Assembly: GCA_036852015.1 (NCBI GenBank)
Contig: JAANDG010000347.1
Location: 91,217-155,216 of the forward strand
Direction: 5' to 3'
From: Pelodera strongyloides
Lineage: Eukaryota; Nematoda; Chromadorea; Rhabditida; Rhabditidae
Length of the DNA stretch: 64,000 nt
Notes under the pieces: model-generated
The model's database searches: none
What the model was told of the DNA's origin: nothing
What the model saw: the letters and a program-made list of their open reading frames with translations, nothing else
Made by a program: the position numbers and the translations under genes
Shown: piece by piece, positions 14,283-23,481 of the stretch
How positions within the stretch are numbered: the first letter of the stretch is position 1
Layout of the letters: the number at the start of each line of letters is the position of its first letter

Positions 14283-15776
14283 CTATTCTGCCGCACCATG
14301 GTTTCGGACAGACAGCTGCACGGGAGCCGCACCGACGATTAGCATGACCTCTCGAGTCAGAGAGAGGAGAGGGAGCAGGGAAAGGGGGAGATGCAGGACT
14401 GACAGATGGACGACAGACTGAAGGAGGTCTGAATGGGACTACTGATTAAGCGAGCCAAGACTTGTTCTACCCTATTCTCGTGGAAGTCGAGTTTAAACAA
14501 GGATCTAGGGGTGCGTAAAATATATTCAAAGTGACTGCACACGAGAATGTGTGCATCTTCTGGCAAATGTTATATCGTAATATCCATTCTTACAATCAGC
14601 AGAAGTTTAGAATAACAAAACAACCTCGTGCGACTGGCCCAGACGCTAATCTAGAAGTGTTTAGTCGGATTAATATTCTTAAATGGTTTTAAATATGGCA
14701 ATATACACATGTACTTCGAAAGTCTATCAAATGTCCATCAACTCATCACTAACGAAAAAAAGTCATTGAAATTGAAAAGACGGTATAGTCGAGTTTTGCT
14801 CAATCTTTACTGCTAATATGGTTCATCATAAGCTTATGAATGCTCAATAGCACTTATTGTGGCGGATACTCATTACATGATTCAGTAAGAAGCTTAACAT
14901 GCTAATTATCTTAATTGCCATGGAACGTTTGCACGGTGTTGTAATATACGCTAACTAATTATAAAGGGGAAAGGTGCGTGTAGCTGGTACCGTAATTTGT
15001 CTCCACTTTATAGATTATAAGATTTGTGGTCGAGTACGAAATTAGCTTCAATTAAAATACATAAAGTTTATATTTCCTCACGCAAGTCGTAAATCGTACA
15101 GTAGAAATTGACTATTTTTTTTTGTTGTACAGTATTTTGAGCAAGTTGAGTGTGCCTACTGTTCTTTACCAAAATAAAGAGAAAAATAAAGGGAACTTTG
15201 TTCTAATGGGGCGCGGAACATTATAACTTATAATAATGTCACTCTGTCATGTGTCACATAGCTGTTACTAGTTATATTTAAGAAAGTTCTATCTTGGAAC
15301 TTCTGGTAAAATTATCTTCATCCCTCTCTCCCTTTCTTTCTGCCTCTCTCTCTCTTTCTTCCCCTTTTATTTTGTATGATATATAATATCATAGTATTGG
15401 CAGCATTTCCACAAAGCCTTAGCCTAACTTTCTCAGTTATGCAATCATAAGACGTTAGGCGTTTGCTGACTTCTAGGGCATTAGGTCTACCATTGCCTGC
15501 AAGAGCGCGATCAGACTTAATGGACTGCACCTGCCACCACTACCGAATAAGAGATACTAAAGAGCAGTGGCCCCTGATGACCCCTGCTGGGTAGCTACAG
15601 TGGATTTGAAGCGTTTGAACAGTAAAATATTATGTTTATTTAAGAAGTCCAACTTTTGGGAAGGTGATTACGGACTACAGTTAGGACAAAATACGTACCT
15701 TTAGCTGTGTGTGGAGTGAATGTGCGCAAGAAAAAATACAATATTATGGGAGCTTTGACCACTTTACTTTCTCATG

Positions 15777-16030
15777 AGCCTGACCCTTTATTAGTATAAG
15801 TATTAAAATATTTAAGCCTGACCCTTTATTAGTATAAGTATTAAAATATTTAAGCCGTCGGTTTGTCGGTTTTATCATGCTCTATGTTCAGTACCCACCA
15901 CTAGATGAGAATCCCCAACATTTCACTTATTCATGATCATTAGCCACCTTTTATTAGAATAAGTGAGAAAATAGTTAAGCCTAATAATTAGTTAAGCCGA
16001 ACTGTCGGTTTTTTCATGTTCTATGTTTAT
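15777..16030. repeat. Tandem and diverged direct repeats
   Basis: A unit of about 38 bp beginning AGCCTGACCCTTTATTAG occurs twice in tandem at 15778-15853. A more diverged version follows at about 15943-15985, and two 'cGGTTTtaTCATG..CTATGTT' segments end near 15890 and 16026. The CCTGACCCTTTA core also occurs in the TTAA-ended elements at 126-163 and 18800-18842, so this may be a degraded tandem array of their ends. Confidence 0.6.
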
Positions 16031-16140
16031 TTCTGTAGATGTAGGTCCATGTCCTAAACCCAGTCTGTACATGGCAGGTGGCCTCAAATCCCCCATGTTA
16101 TACCTGCCAGCTGTGCTCCACATACACGTAAAAGTCGTTT

Positions 16141-16165
16141 GTTTGCGCACAAATTGTGCGCAAAC
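16141..16165. repeat. Perfect 25-nt palindrome
   Basis: Twelve bases (GTTTGCGCACAA), one central A, then their exact reverse complement. It lies in a non-coding stretch about 400 nt from the nearest exon-like sequence. It could be a protein-binding dyad or the remnant of a fold-back element; no neighbour supports a choice. Confidence 0.6.
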
Positions 16166-16580
16166 CTTGTCCCATAAAACACACGATAAGAAGACTTCTT
16201 GTCTGGCTTACCGCACTTAGCGTTAGCGTGCTATTTTATTTATTTATTAAATAACATGAGGTGGGCATCAAATAATATGAAGAGAAAGCAATCTACATAT
16301 AACGAAACCACTATATTGCTCTGTAAGGTAGGTTGTAAACCACTATTTTTTGGATTTGTTCGATAAAATATGTTCAAAAATGGGGTGATAAGAAATTAAG
16401 CATGCAGTTTGTGAAGCTATATAATGAAACGCGTTTCTCGGTAAGATATTGTTAAAGTGTTATTTACCTCGATACTCGTGTGAATGAATGGGCATGGCAC
16501 AAAACAAGTAAACATTCTAATTTTTTATTAATTTAATTACTATTTTAATTTAATCGTGTCGGTGGCGTGCGGGCGCGGCT

Positions 16581-16678
16581 TCAAATCTTCAACGACGGGG
16601 GTTCGACGTCAATTTCAGATGGCTCTACGGAATAGATTGAAACGTCTGAGAGAGCAGTCACTGAGAAACCGGACATGG
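16581..16678 (-). CDS. Possible alternative last exon of the YS-repeat gene
   Basis: Follows an AATTTCAG acceptor and encodes 32 codons ending in TGA. It includes DVSIYSVEPSEIDV, another copy of the motif repeated in the gene at 17528-18530. Its phase fits the donor of that gene's third exon (17884), so joining them would give an alternative isoform of 157 aa without the usual fourth exon. It could instead be a relic of a tandem duplication. The palindrome at 17125-17380 separates it from the main last exon. Confidence 0.45.
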
Positions 16679-17124
16679 CTGAAATTACATGCAAATTATT
16701 AAGTAGTGCTGGACTAAGCAATGTTCGTGCAAGTTTTATTTGTATGAGGAAGCATAAGTATTTAATGTATACTTTATTCAGCATAAAGTACTGTACAATC
16801 TTAGTTCTAGAGAAACCAGGCCATGGAGAGTCACCTCAGGAATTCAAAAACCTTATTCTAGACACCTCACCTGTACTGAGGTGATCCTCCTGAACAGGAA
16901 CCAATATGAAGTTCCTGAGTCTCTGCAGACATTCTATCGAATCACTGACTAACGGGGCACCCGGATACGATGATACGGGGAATGGCACTGAAACAAGATC
17001 AGTTCAGATTTTCTGAGTATTTGAACGGAACACAACTTGATCATAATCATAGTGCTGCTATGCATCAGGCCCGGGACCCATCTGTTGATTATTCTAAGGG
17101 CGCGTTCGGATTGCGAAAAGAAAG

Positions 17125-17380
17125 AAAAGAAATCAAAAAAGTAGTTCGGGATGGCCCTTAAAAATTTTCCGAAATTCCGTTGTGGGGACCGCACAGGCAC
17201 AGTACACTATTTGGAGCAACTCTCGAATTGTTTGCCGCAGGCGCTTGTGCTACATTATTCTCGTTCCTAAAGAGTTGCTCCAAATAGTGTACTGTGCGGT
17301 CCCACAACGAATTTCCTCCTACTGTGGAGAATTCGGAAAATTTTTAAGGGCCATCCCGAACTACTTTTTTGATTTCTTAA
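17125..17380. mobile_element. 255-bp fold-back element
   Basis: A near-perfect inverted repeat. The left arm (about 17127-17223) and right arm (about 17268-17380) share TTCGGGATGGCCCTTAAAAA and, farther in, ACAGTACACTATTTGGAGCA on opposite strands, with about 45 bp of loop. The right arm has about 15 extra bases near its middle. No coding capacity. It begins about 150 nt beyond the stop of the YS-repeat gene, so it would lie in its 3' UTR or intron if transcription continues. Confidence 0.8.
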
Positions 17381-17527
17381 TCTTCAGTTGTTTCATATAC
17401 GTTGCATAAAAAGTTGAGTTTAGCATGGACGCATCCTGATAATCCCAAACCCCTTGATAAACTTGTTGACCCTTGTTAATACCTAATGTGATGTACCATG
17501 AAGCTCAGTCTTGGGTGTTATCTTTTC

Positions 17528-18530
17528 TTAAATAACAATGTATAGCCTACTCTCGCAGGCGATTTCGCTGAAAGGCTCCGAGTAGATAGAGCAATCCAGA
17601 AGGTCCTCCTCCCCTTCACTCAGTGACTCGATCTGGGAGGTGAGCACCAGGTCAGCAAAGGTGACATTGGTCTGTGAGGGTGGAAGACTGTACACTGACA
17701 CGTCTTGGTCTGCCCAGCTATCCTCACCTGAAATAGGACCGTAGGAGTCTCTCTTTCTTGAAGCCTCTCTCGCTCTCTCTCTTGATCTCGAATCATCTGT
17801 CTCTCTCTCTTACTACCTCTCTCTTTTACTCTCACGCTTTTACTCTCCCTCTCTCGCTCCGAAATCTGTACTCGTTAGCATACCATGTACGGTTACATTC
17901 GTTTCAGAGGGTGGTTGCGAGTAAATCGAGTATTCCGAAGCAGCCTGCAGCATCGAACTGGCAGTACGCAAGTCATCGTCGTCAACTTGTTGTTCTAAAA
18001 CATCTTCAAATATTCGACGCATCACCTCAAAGTAGATGTATCCTCCACTCTCGTACTTCATGGAAAGACGCAGAAAAAACAAGTCCTTTAGAACAGGGCT
18101 ACTTTTATTACATAGCTGAAAGGCTGAAACATCCGGAAATCGGTTTTCATAAACATTTCTTTGGAAAAACAACAGTTATCAAGCAACCGCTACCTTGCTG
18201 AAGAAATTCTCTCATCGATACGATAATTTCGGAAGGAGGCATGTTTGAGTACATCGACAGATCGGACACACACGTGTATTCACTATCGGACACTGGAATA
18301 CGGTCATTTACAGATGTCTAACTTCATAGAACACGCCTACAGTACTCCTTCGTTCCTCGTGTTTTTCCCTGTAGTCCTTCTAAACCCTTCCTTCATTACC
18401 GTAATGTGGTCGTAGAGTCTGTCCACAATACAAATAGTTATTAAATACAGAATAAAAAGCCTTACTGTAGAAAATTGAAACTCCAAAACTCACGACTCTC
18501 GCTGGTATTTTCTATATGAACAGGATCCAT
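17528..18530 (-). CDS. Small protein with repeated YSxPPSE motif, 4 exons, 191 aa
   Basis: I do not recognise the family. Exons: 18530-18494, 18292-18194, 18123-17884, 17727-17528 (576 nt, TAA at 17528-17530). All junctions are GT..AG and phases agree. The protein is acidic and mostly polar. A motif of the form [SV]xDxS[VIM]YSxPPS[EQ]xxV occurs at residues about 22-37, 108-124, 133-149 and, more weakly, 169-184. Between copies 1 and 2 lies a hydrophobic, helix-like stretch (46-90). No signal peptide or membrane segment. The start codon follows a TTAG acceptor-like site by 8 nt, and a TATAAA lies 63 nt upstream. The repeated short motif in acidic flanks suggests a docking or degradation signal, but that is speculation. 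See also the possible alternative exon at 16581-16678. Confidence 0.75.
17757..17872. repeat. CT-rich low-complexity tract
   Basis: Interrupted CTCT repeat on the plus strand filling most of intron 3 of the YS-repeat gene (17728-17883). On the coding strand it reads as GA repeats. Confidence 0.85.
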
Positions 18531-18592
18531 GGCTATCACTAAGCCGACTGCTGAGAGAACTGCGAACTGACCCCGTCACGCCGATCCAAGCC

Positions 18593-18598
18593 TTTATA
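18593..18598 (-). promoter_or_regulatory. TATA-box candidate of the YS-repeat gene
   Basis: TATAAA on the minus strand within GGTATAAAGG, in a locally GC-richer stretch, 63-68 nt upstream of the start codon at 18530. It would place transcription start near 18565. Motif match and spacing only. Confidence 0.4.
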
Positions 18599-18799
18599 CC
18601 AACCCTCATTATTCTAATTTAACAAGCGAAGGGTATACCTACGAACTTACCAAAACCCCAACACCCAGCTAATTAGCATAACCAAAAATTCTGACATAAC
18701 TGACGTCATAGAGTAGTTGTCTATGGGTATAACTAATTAAAATAATTTATATGAACGGCATTTTTTCTGGAAATTCGCGTGTATATTTCAAGTAAAAAA

Positions 18800-18842
18800 T
18801 AGTCAAAAATAGGGGTTTCCTGAAATGGGCCTGACCCTTTAA
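18800..18842. mobile_element. Terminal fragment of a TTAA-ended element (family B-like)
   Basis: Ends in GGGCCTGACCCTTTAA, nearly identical to the end of the fragment at 126-163 and related to the terminal TTAAAGGGACAGGCCCAT of the full element at 59350-59742. Only one end is present. Confidence 0.5.
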
Positions 18843-18935
18843 CAAACAATCAACTTTTTTTCCTGTGTCATTTTGATCGCTTAGTTTCGTATTCTTTCTC
18901 TTTTTTCCCCTTTTGGGTTGTCACTCCTTTCACTT

Positions 18936-19060
18936 TTACTCCTTCTCTCTATCTCTCTCTCTCTCTCTCTCCTCTCTCTTCTCTCCCAATTCCTCTCCCC
19001 TTTTACTCCTTCTCTCTATCTCTCTCTTCTCTCCCAATTCCTCTCCCATTTTCTCTCTCT
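18936..19060. repeat. CT-rich tandem repeat
   Basis: CTCTCT runs with a repeated unit of about 50 nt (TTTTACTCCTTCTCTCTAT ... CCCAATTCCTCTCCC) present about twice. Lies between the two divergent genes at 18530 and 19958. Confidence 0.8.
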
Positions 19061-19518
19061 AGTTGATCATTTTTACATAAAAGCAGAAAAGTGCCCGAAA
19101 GAAAGATTCATTTGTTTATCATTGAGTATTCTTTTCAACTATTGTCGTTATGAATAAGTAATAGTTCCATTAAGGCGTTTTTCACAAACGTGCTACTTAG
19201 CTTCTTTGCTACATTCTTAATGAATATTTCAAAAACATTTTTTATTCATATTTCCTTTGTCCCGATGAAACCAGCTCAGTCTTGCCTTTCAGGCGTAGAT
19301 AAAAACCTGTTTTTCTGCATAAAATTTCTTCTCATCGAAAACGATATATGCCAAATAAAACCACAATCAATCAAATATCATGCTATTTTGATACGACTTT
19401 TGATACGATTTCTCAGACAGTTTTCTTCTTTTGTTAAGTTTCAAAATGATGTACATGTACATAATACGCACTATTCGACCGTGATTTCTGTCTATTGCAC
19501 AGTATCATTTCTTTATCG

Positions 19519-19597
19519 TCATCAGTTTATATGATGCACACGCACACTTATATTATATGTATTGTGTCAATAAATTATTATTATAATTATTATTACC
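19519..19597 (+). mobile_element. 5'-truncated copy of the LINE 3' end
   Basis: About 79 bp matching the tail of the retrotransposon at 54215-54292. Both carry TTTATATGATGCACAC, then TGTGTCAATAAATTATTATT, and end in an imperfect ATT repeat. This is the footprint expected of reverse transcription starting at the 3' end and stopping early, and it lets the 3' end of the full element be placed. Confidence 0.75.
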
Positions 19598-19957
19598 TTT
19601 CTCTTCACCTTTTTGTAACAAAATTTCTTTGTGCGAAAGAAAATATGTTTATCGTCTTCCAGCCACCCATTTTCAAAGTAACTTTTTTTTTCAATACCAG
19701 TTCCTCAGGAACTCGCTCTCCCCGACATGAGTGTCTCATTTGAACTTGGCGGTAATAGGCATGAACTACTACCCGAAGCCGAACAGGTTTTATTTATTTA
19801 CTTATTTTTTTTTTACAAAAAATAATCAAGTTAGTTAATGTAACTTCTAGATTGTTCAACAATTAAAAAGAGACTGAAATCCATAAGACTGGCCCGGAAA
19901 GACTTATTAACTATATATAACTACACTATTGGAAAACGAAGGTTCTACGATACTACG

Positions 19958-22414
19958 ATGTCAGTCCTTGCTTTGCATAACCTTAACCTTAATCCTGAGT
20001 GTAACCACAAACCTAGTTTACCTACCAACACCTACACAGTAATAAATATTATTATTATTACTATTTAACTCTTAACTCTGCTACTTACTACTTAACTCAA
20101 ACTCAAGAGGTATGATAATATTTCAGTATAAAGAAAACTTCTTGGACTGTAAGGATGCGCTGGAAGAGGCGTTCGGCCTAATGCATGCTGCAGGTTTTGA
20201 CGACAGAAAAGACTGGAAGGTTTGTTTTCTGTTTACAATACTTCTTTTATCTTAGTGGCCTTATATTGTCAAAACTTGCGCGATACTTTGTTGTCGTAAT
20301 AAATGTTATGTTATCTGACAAAGCCTCCTACTCTCTTCATCAACTTTCTCAAAGTTGTTTCCTATTTTATCTTCGCCTTGTTATAATAGTTTTCAAAGGA
20401 AAGTGATGAAAAGGACAAACTATTCTGTTTCTCACAGTTTGAACTTCGTCATTCGTGACATGTATTGTTTTTATACACTACAGTTAAAAACAAAAGATGT
20501 AGCGGTTTGGAAAACGAAGTTGATTTCTTATTGAAAAAGAAAGATTTTCAGCTGGATTATTCCACAGAAAACGTGCAAATGTTTCACAGAGATCTCAAAA
20601 ATGGACGGTATTTTGTCGGAAAGGTGAGCATAGGTAGAAGCTAATTCTAATTGTAAGATGCCTTGACGTAGATGTCGTAGTGTCTCTAATTTATTGCTAT
20701 TTTATAGTTTACATTAGGCATTTTTTCTTTATTATATTGTATTCCTAAATGTAAGCCTCAGTCCGCGTATAAGTCCATAGTTTTTCTTTACTAAATTGTT
20801 TTCCTAAATGTGAGCCTCAAATCGCGTATGTCTATAGCCATGGTGACACTCCTCTGTCATTATCTAACGCGCCGGAAAATTTTATGCCTACACGCTGCGT
20901 TCCCGCCAACTTTTTTGCAGCGGCTGAGTATCATCTTTGTTTTAGACGGTTGTCCCAATACCTATGGAGGAGTGTGTCAACGTAGTATGGGATGGAATAG
21001 AGAACTGTAAGGAATGGAACGACACTTACCGTTTCTCGACACGATACAAACAATTGTCGACAGATTGCGACATCGGACACGTAGGTCATATAATAGTTCC
21101 ACTTGTCCTTCTACTGATTTTCGTTCTCATATAACAGGACAAAGTCATCAACTTGTTAAATTATCCTCGTAAATCTTCATCTTTATAAATTGCTGTTTTT
21201 TCAAGAAACTCAAAGGTTTATGAGTTACATAACAAATAGTTATGTTATATAACAAATAGACCAGGAAAATACAATTTCAGTACGGTACTAACAAGAAGTT
21301 GATAGTTGATGCGAGAGAGTTTGTTGTGTCGCGGATAATGCACAGGACTCCACAGGAGAGCATTCTTGCTGCAAAAAGCACTAAAGTAAAAGAACTATCA
21401 GAGGGAACTAATGGAGTGAGGTAAGAGATCAAGAAGACCTTTTTTACACCATGACGCGAAACGTATTTAGACTAGTGTATGGATTATTCCCTGTTCCTGA
21501 TATCCTAAACACGACTCCACTAAACCAGCAAACAAAAACTGCGCCCAGAGGCAGGAGCAGGTGGTAGAGAAATTAGGGCATTTTCTATTACCGTGAGTGT
21601 TTGCCTGCTTACAAATCGAAAACCAAATAGACGCCATTCCGAACAGTTTCCCAGTTTTTATGTGCGCCAAAAGTGTGCGAAAAAATTTCCCGTAGTTACC
21701 TATCATTAGCCGGTATGCTGCGTACTCTAGACTTCGGCTTGTCTTTTTTTGTGCGGCAGCTATCTATGGTTTCATACTGTAAAATTTCACTTTCAGGGCT
21801 CAGCTGTACCTAAGTGCCGCACGTTTTCGTCCAAACCCTTCGGATACCAAATCAACGCTTTATGATTATATGACGTGTGTGGACATGAAAGGAATGATGC
21901 TGAAGAGCATCCTTAATCCGGTACTATTTTATGGATGTCCTAATTTGAGCTTTGAGTCCTCTGTTAGCTCATGTGGTACAACAAAAACAAAGTAGAAATT
22001 AAAAAATGGTCCGGTTTTTGACTGACAGGCTAGGAGCTAGGAGCACACTGAATAACACAGGACAACACTGTACGACATAAGACATCACCGGGAAACGCTC
22101 ACCAATACATGACAACACTCGACAACCTGGTTCAACGATGCATTGTCTAACTCATTAGGTGTAACAGGAAAAATTCCTTTTTGCTGCTTGCAATGTAGTT
22201 AATTCGCGATGTAGAAGTATCATTTAAAATTTTTTAGAGAAACTGCATAAAGAATTAAGCAATGTATTGTCAACCAAGAAATAACCAGCCACCCTACCTA
22301 AATCAGTAGCATGCTCACTTTCAGGTACTAGGACGGCTTCTGCACGAGGACGTGGACAACTTCAGAAAACTTGGTGTTAAGCTTCGCGCAGAACAATTAA
22401 ACTTGAATAAGTAA
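19958..22414 (+). CDS. Unfamiliar protein, 7 exons, 258 aa (orphan 1)
   Basis: I do not recognise the family. Exons: 19958-20038, 20127-20193, 20484-20623, 20946-21080, 21281-21420, 21797-21920, 22325-22414 (777 nt, TAA at 22412-22414). Exons 4-7 are well supported by strong acceptors and matching phases. The first exon, and the donor at 20193 (GTTTTG), are my least certain choices. The product is soluble-looking and helical, with several cysteines (for example MEECVNVVWDGIENC) and no clear membrane segment. It ends in a basic helix. It is followed on the same strand by orphan 2 (1.07 kb gap) and orphan 3. I cannot assign a function. Confidence 0.6.
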
Positions 22415-22723
22415 AATTTTAAAAAATCTGTCCGCTGTTTTTGAGTTTTTTTACATGTACCCTTTATTTTACATGTGAAGCACGTGGACCGTGGTACCGA
22501 ACAGTGAGAAAAAAGACAGAAATTCGTTTTCTTCACATAAAATGTTGACATAACGAAATCAGCTGATTGTAAGCAATATTTGTTATCTTCGACGTCTTCG
22601 GTCTCCTTGTATTCTGTGATCTCTTGCCAGTCTCTAAATATCTGCGTTCTTTTACGTCTAACGTGATTACTCACCTCGCGTATCGACTAACTGTAAATAG
22701 TACATTATTTATTGCGATTGCGC

Positions 22724-22729
22724 AATAAA
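22724..22729 (+). promoter_or_regulatory. AATAAA polyadenylation signal candidate (orphan 1)
   Basis: AATAAA about 310 nt after the orphan 1 stop codon, next to a small ATTGCG..CGCAAT inverted repeat. It is the first clear canonical signal downstream of that gene. Confidence 0.35.
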
Positions 22730-23481
22730 TACGAGATTTATTGCGTCAAACTCTATGCATTATTAAGTATGTGCCTGAATAACACTGTACCTTCACCAGC
22801 ATATGCCTTTTAATTATATTTAAAAATTTGTACTATTGACTAAACATCTAACAAACATAGTTTATTAGTGGAAACTTTATACTTTATACGAACTACAAGA
22901 CAAGGCTTCTCGAATACAATTATGTGTAACCGATTGTAAGAATTGTACTCAGCACCATTTAATTTAAAAAAAAAGAGAATAATTAAAAGTGTGCAGGTGA
23001 CCCTGTGAATTATGAAATCACCCCTTCACAGGGAACGTTCTATCTACAACTTTCTCGGAATTCTTTGATAAGATAGCAATTCTGCAAATACGATAGAACG
23101 CTCCATAATTCATTTCCGCGATTTTTCCGTTTTTTGCCTTGTCTTATAAGTTGAGGTGGATAGTCCTCTATTTTATTATTTTCCTGGCAATTCTTACCAA
23201 AATTACCGTACTTGAGCAGTCTAGAGGTTCACGGTACACTCCCTTTAAATCTTTAGTGAACTACAGAATTTTATTATGTAAACGTCTTTCCATGGTCTAT
23301 GGTTGTGGATTTACTTATTTCAATTTTCTATCGCACCGAAGCAGACAATAATTTGTTGAATTGTGTGTTTATGTAACTTCTTTGAAGAAATCACTGCTCA
23401 TTGCAGTGCGATTCTATTGGATTTTGCAATTACGAGAAATTACTGTACTACTGTATTCCTATCATCCTATCTCAAATAGAT

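Larger units (their letters stand above)
14283..16580. other. Intergenic region between CELF and the YS-repeat gene
   Basis: No exon or RNA gene recognised. It holds a CT tract at 15318-15360, a direct repeat of about 38 bp around 15777-15855, and a perfect short palindrome at 16141-16165. Longer frames on either strand have no family features or splice-bounded structure. Confidence 0.5.

Noticed and set aside
23139..23275. Membrane-segment exon (RWIVLYFIIFLAIL) as the start of orphan 2
   Set aside because: Its first codon is TTG, not ATG, and neither its acceptor nor its donor phase connects to the next exon without a stop.
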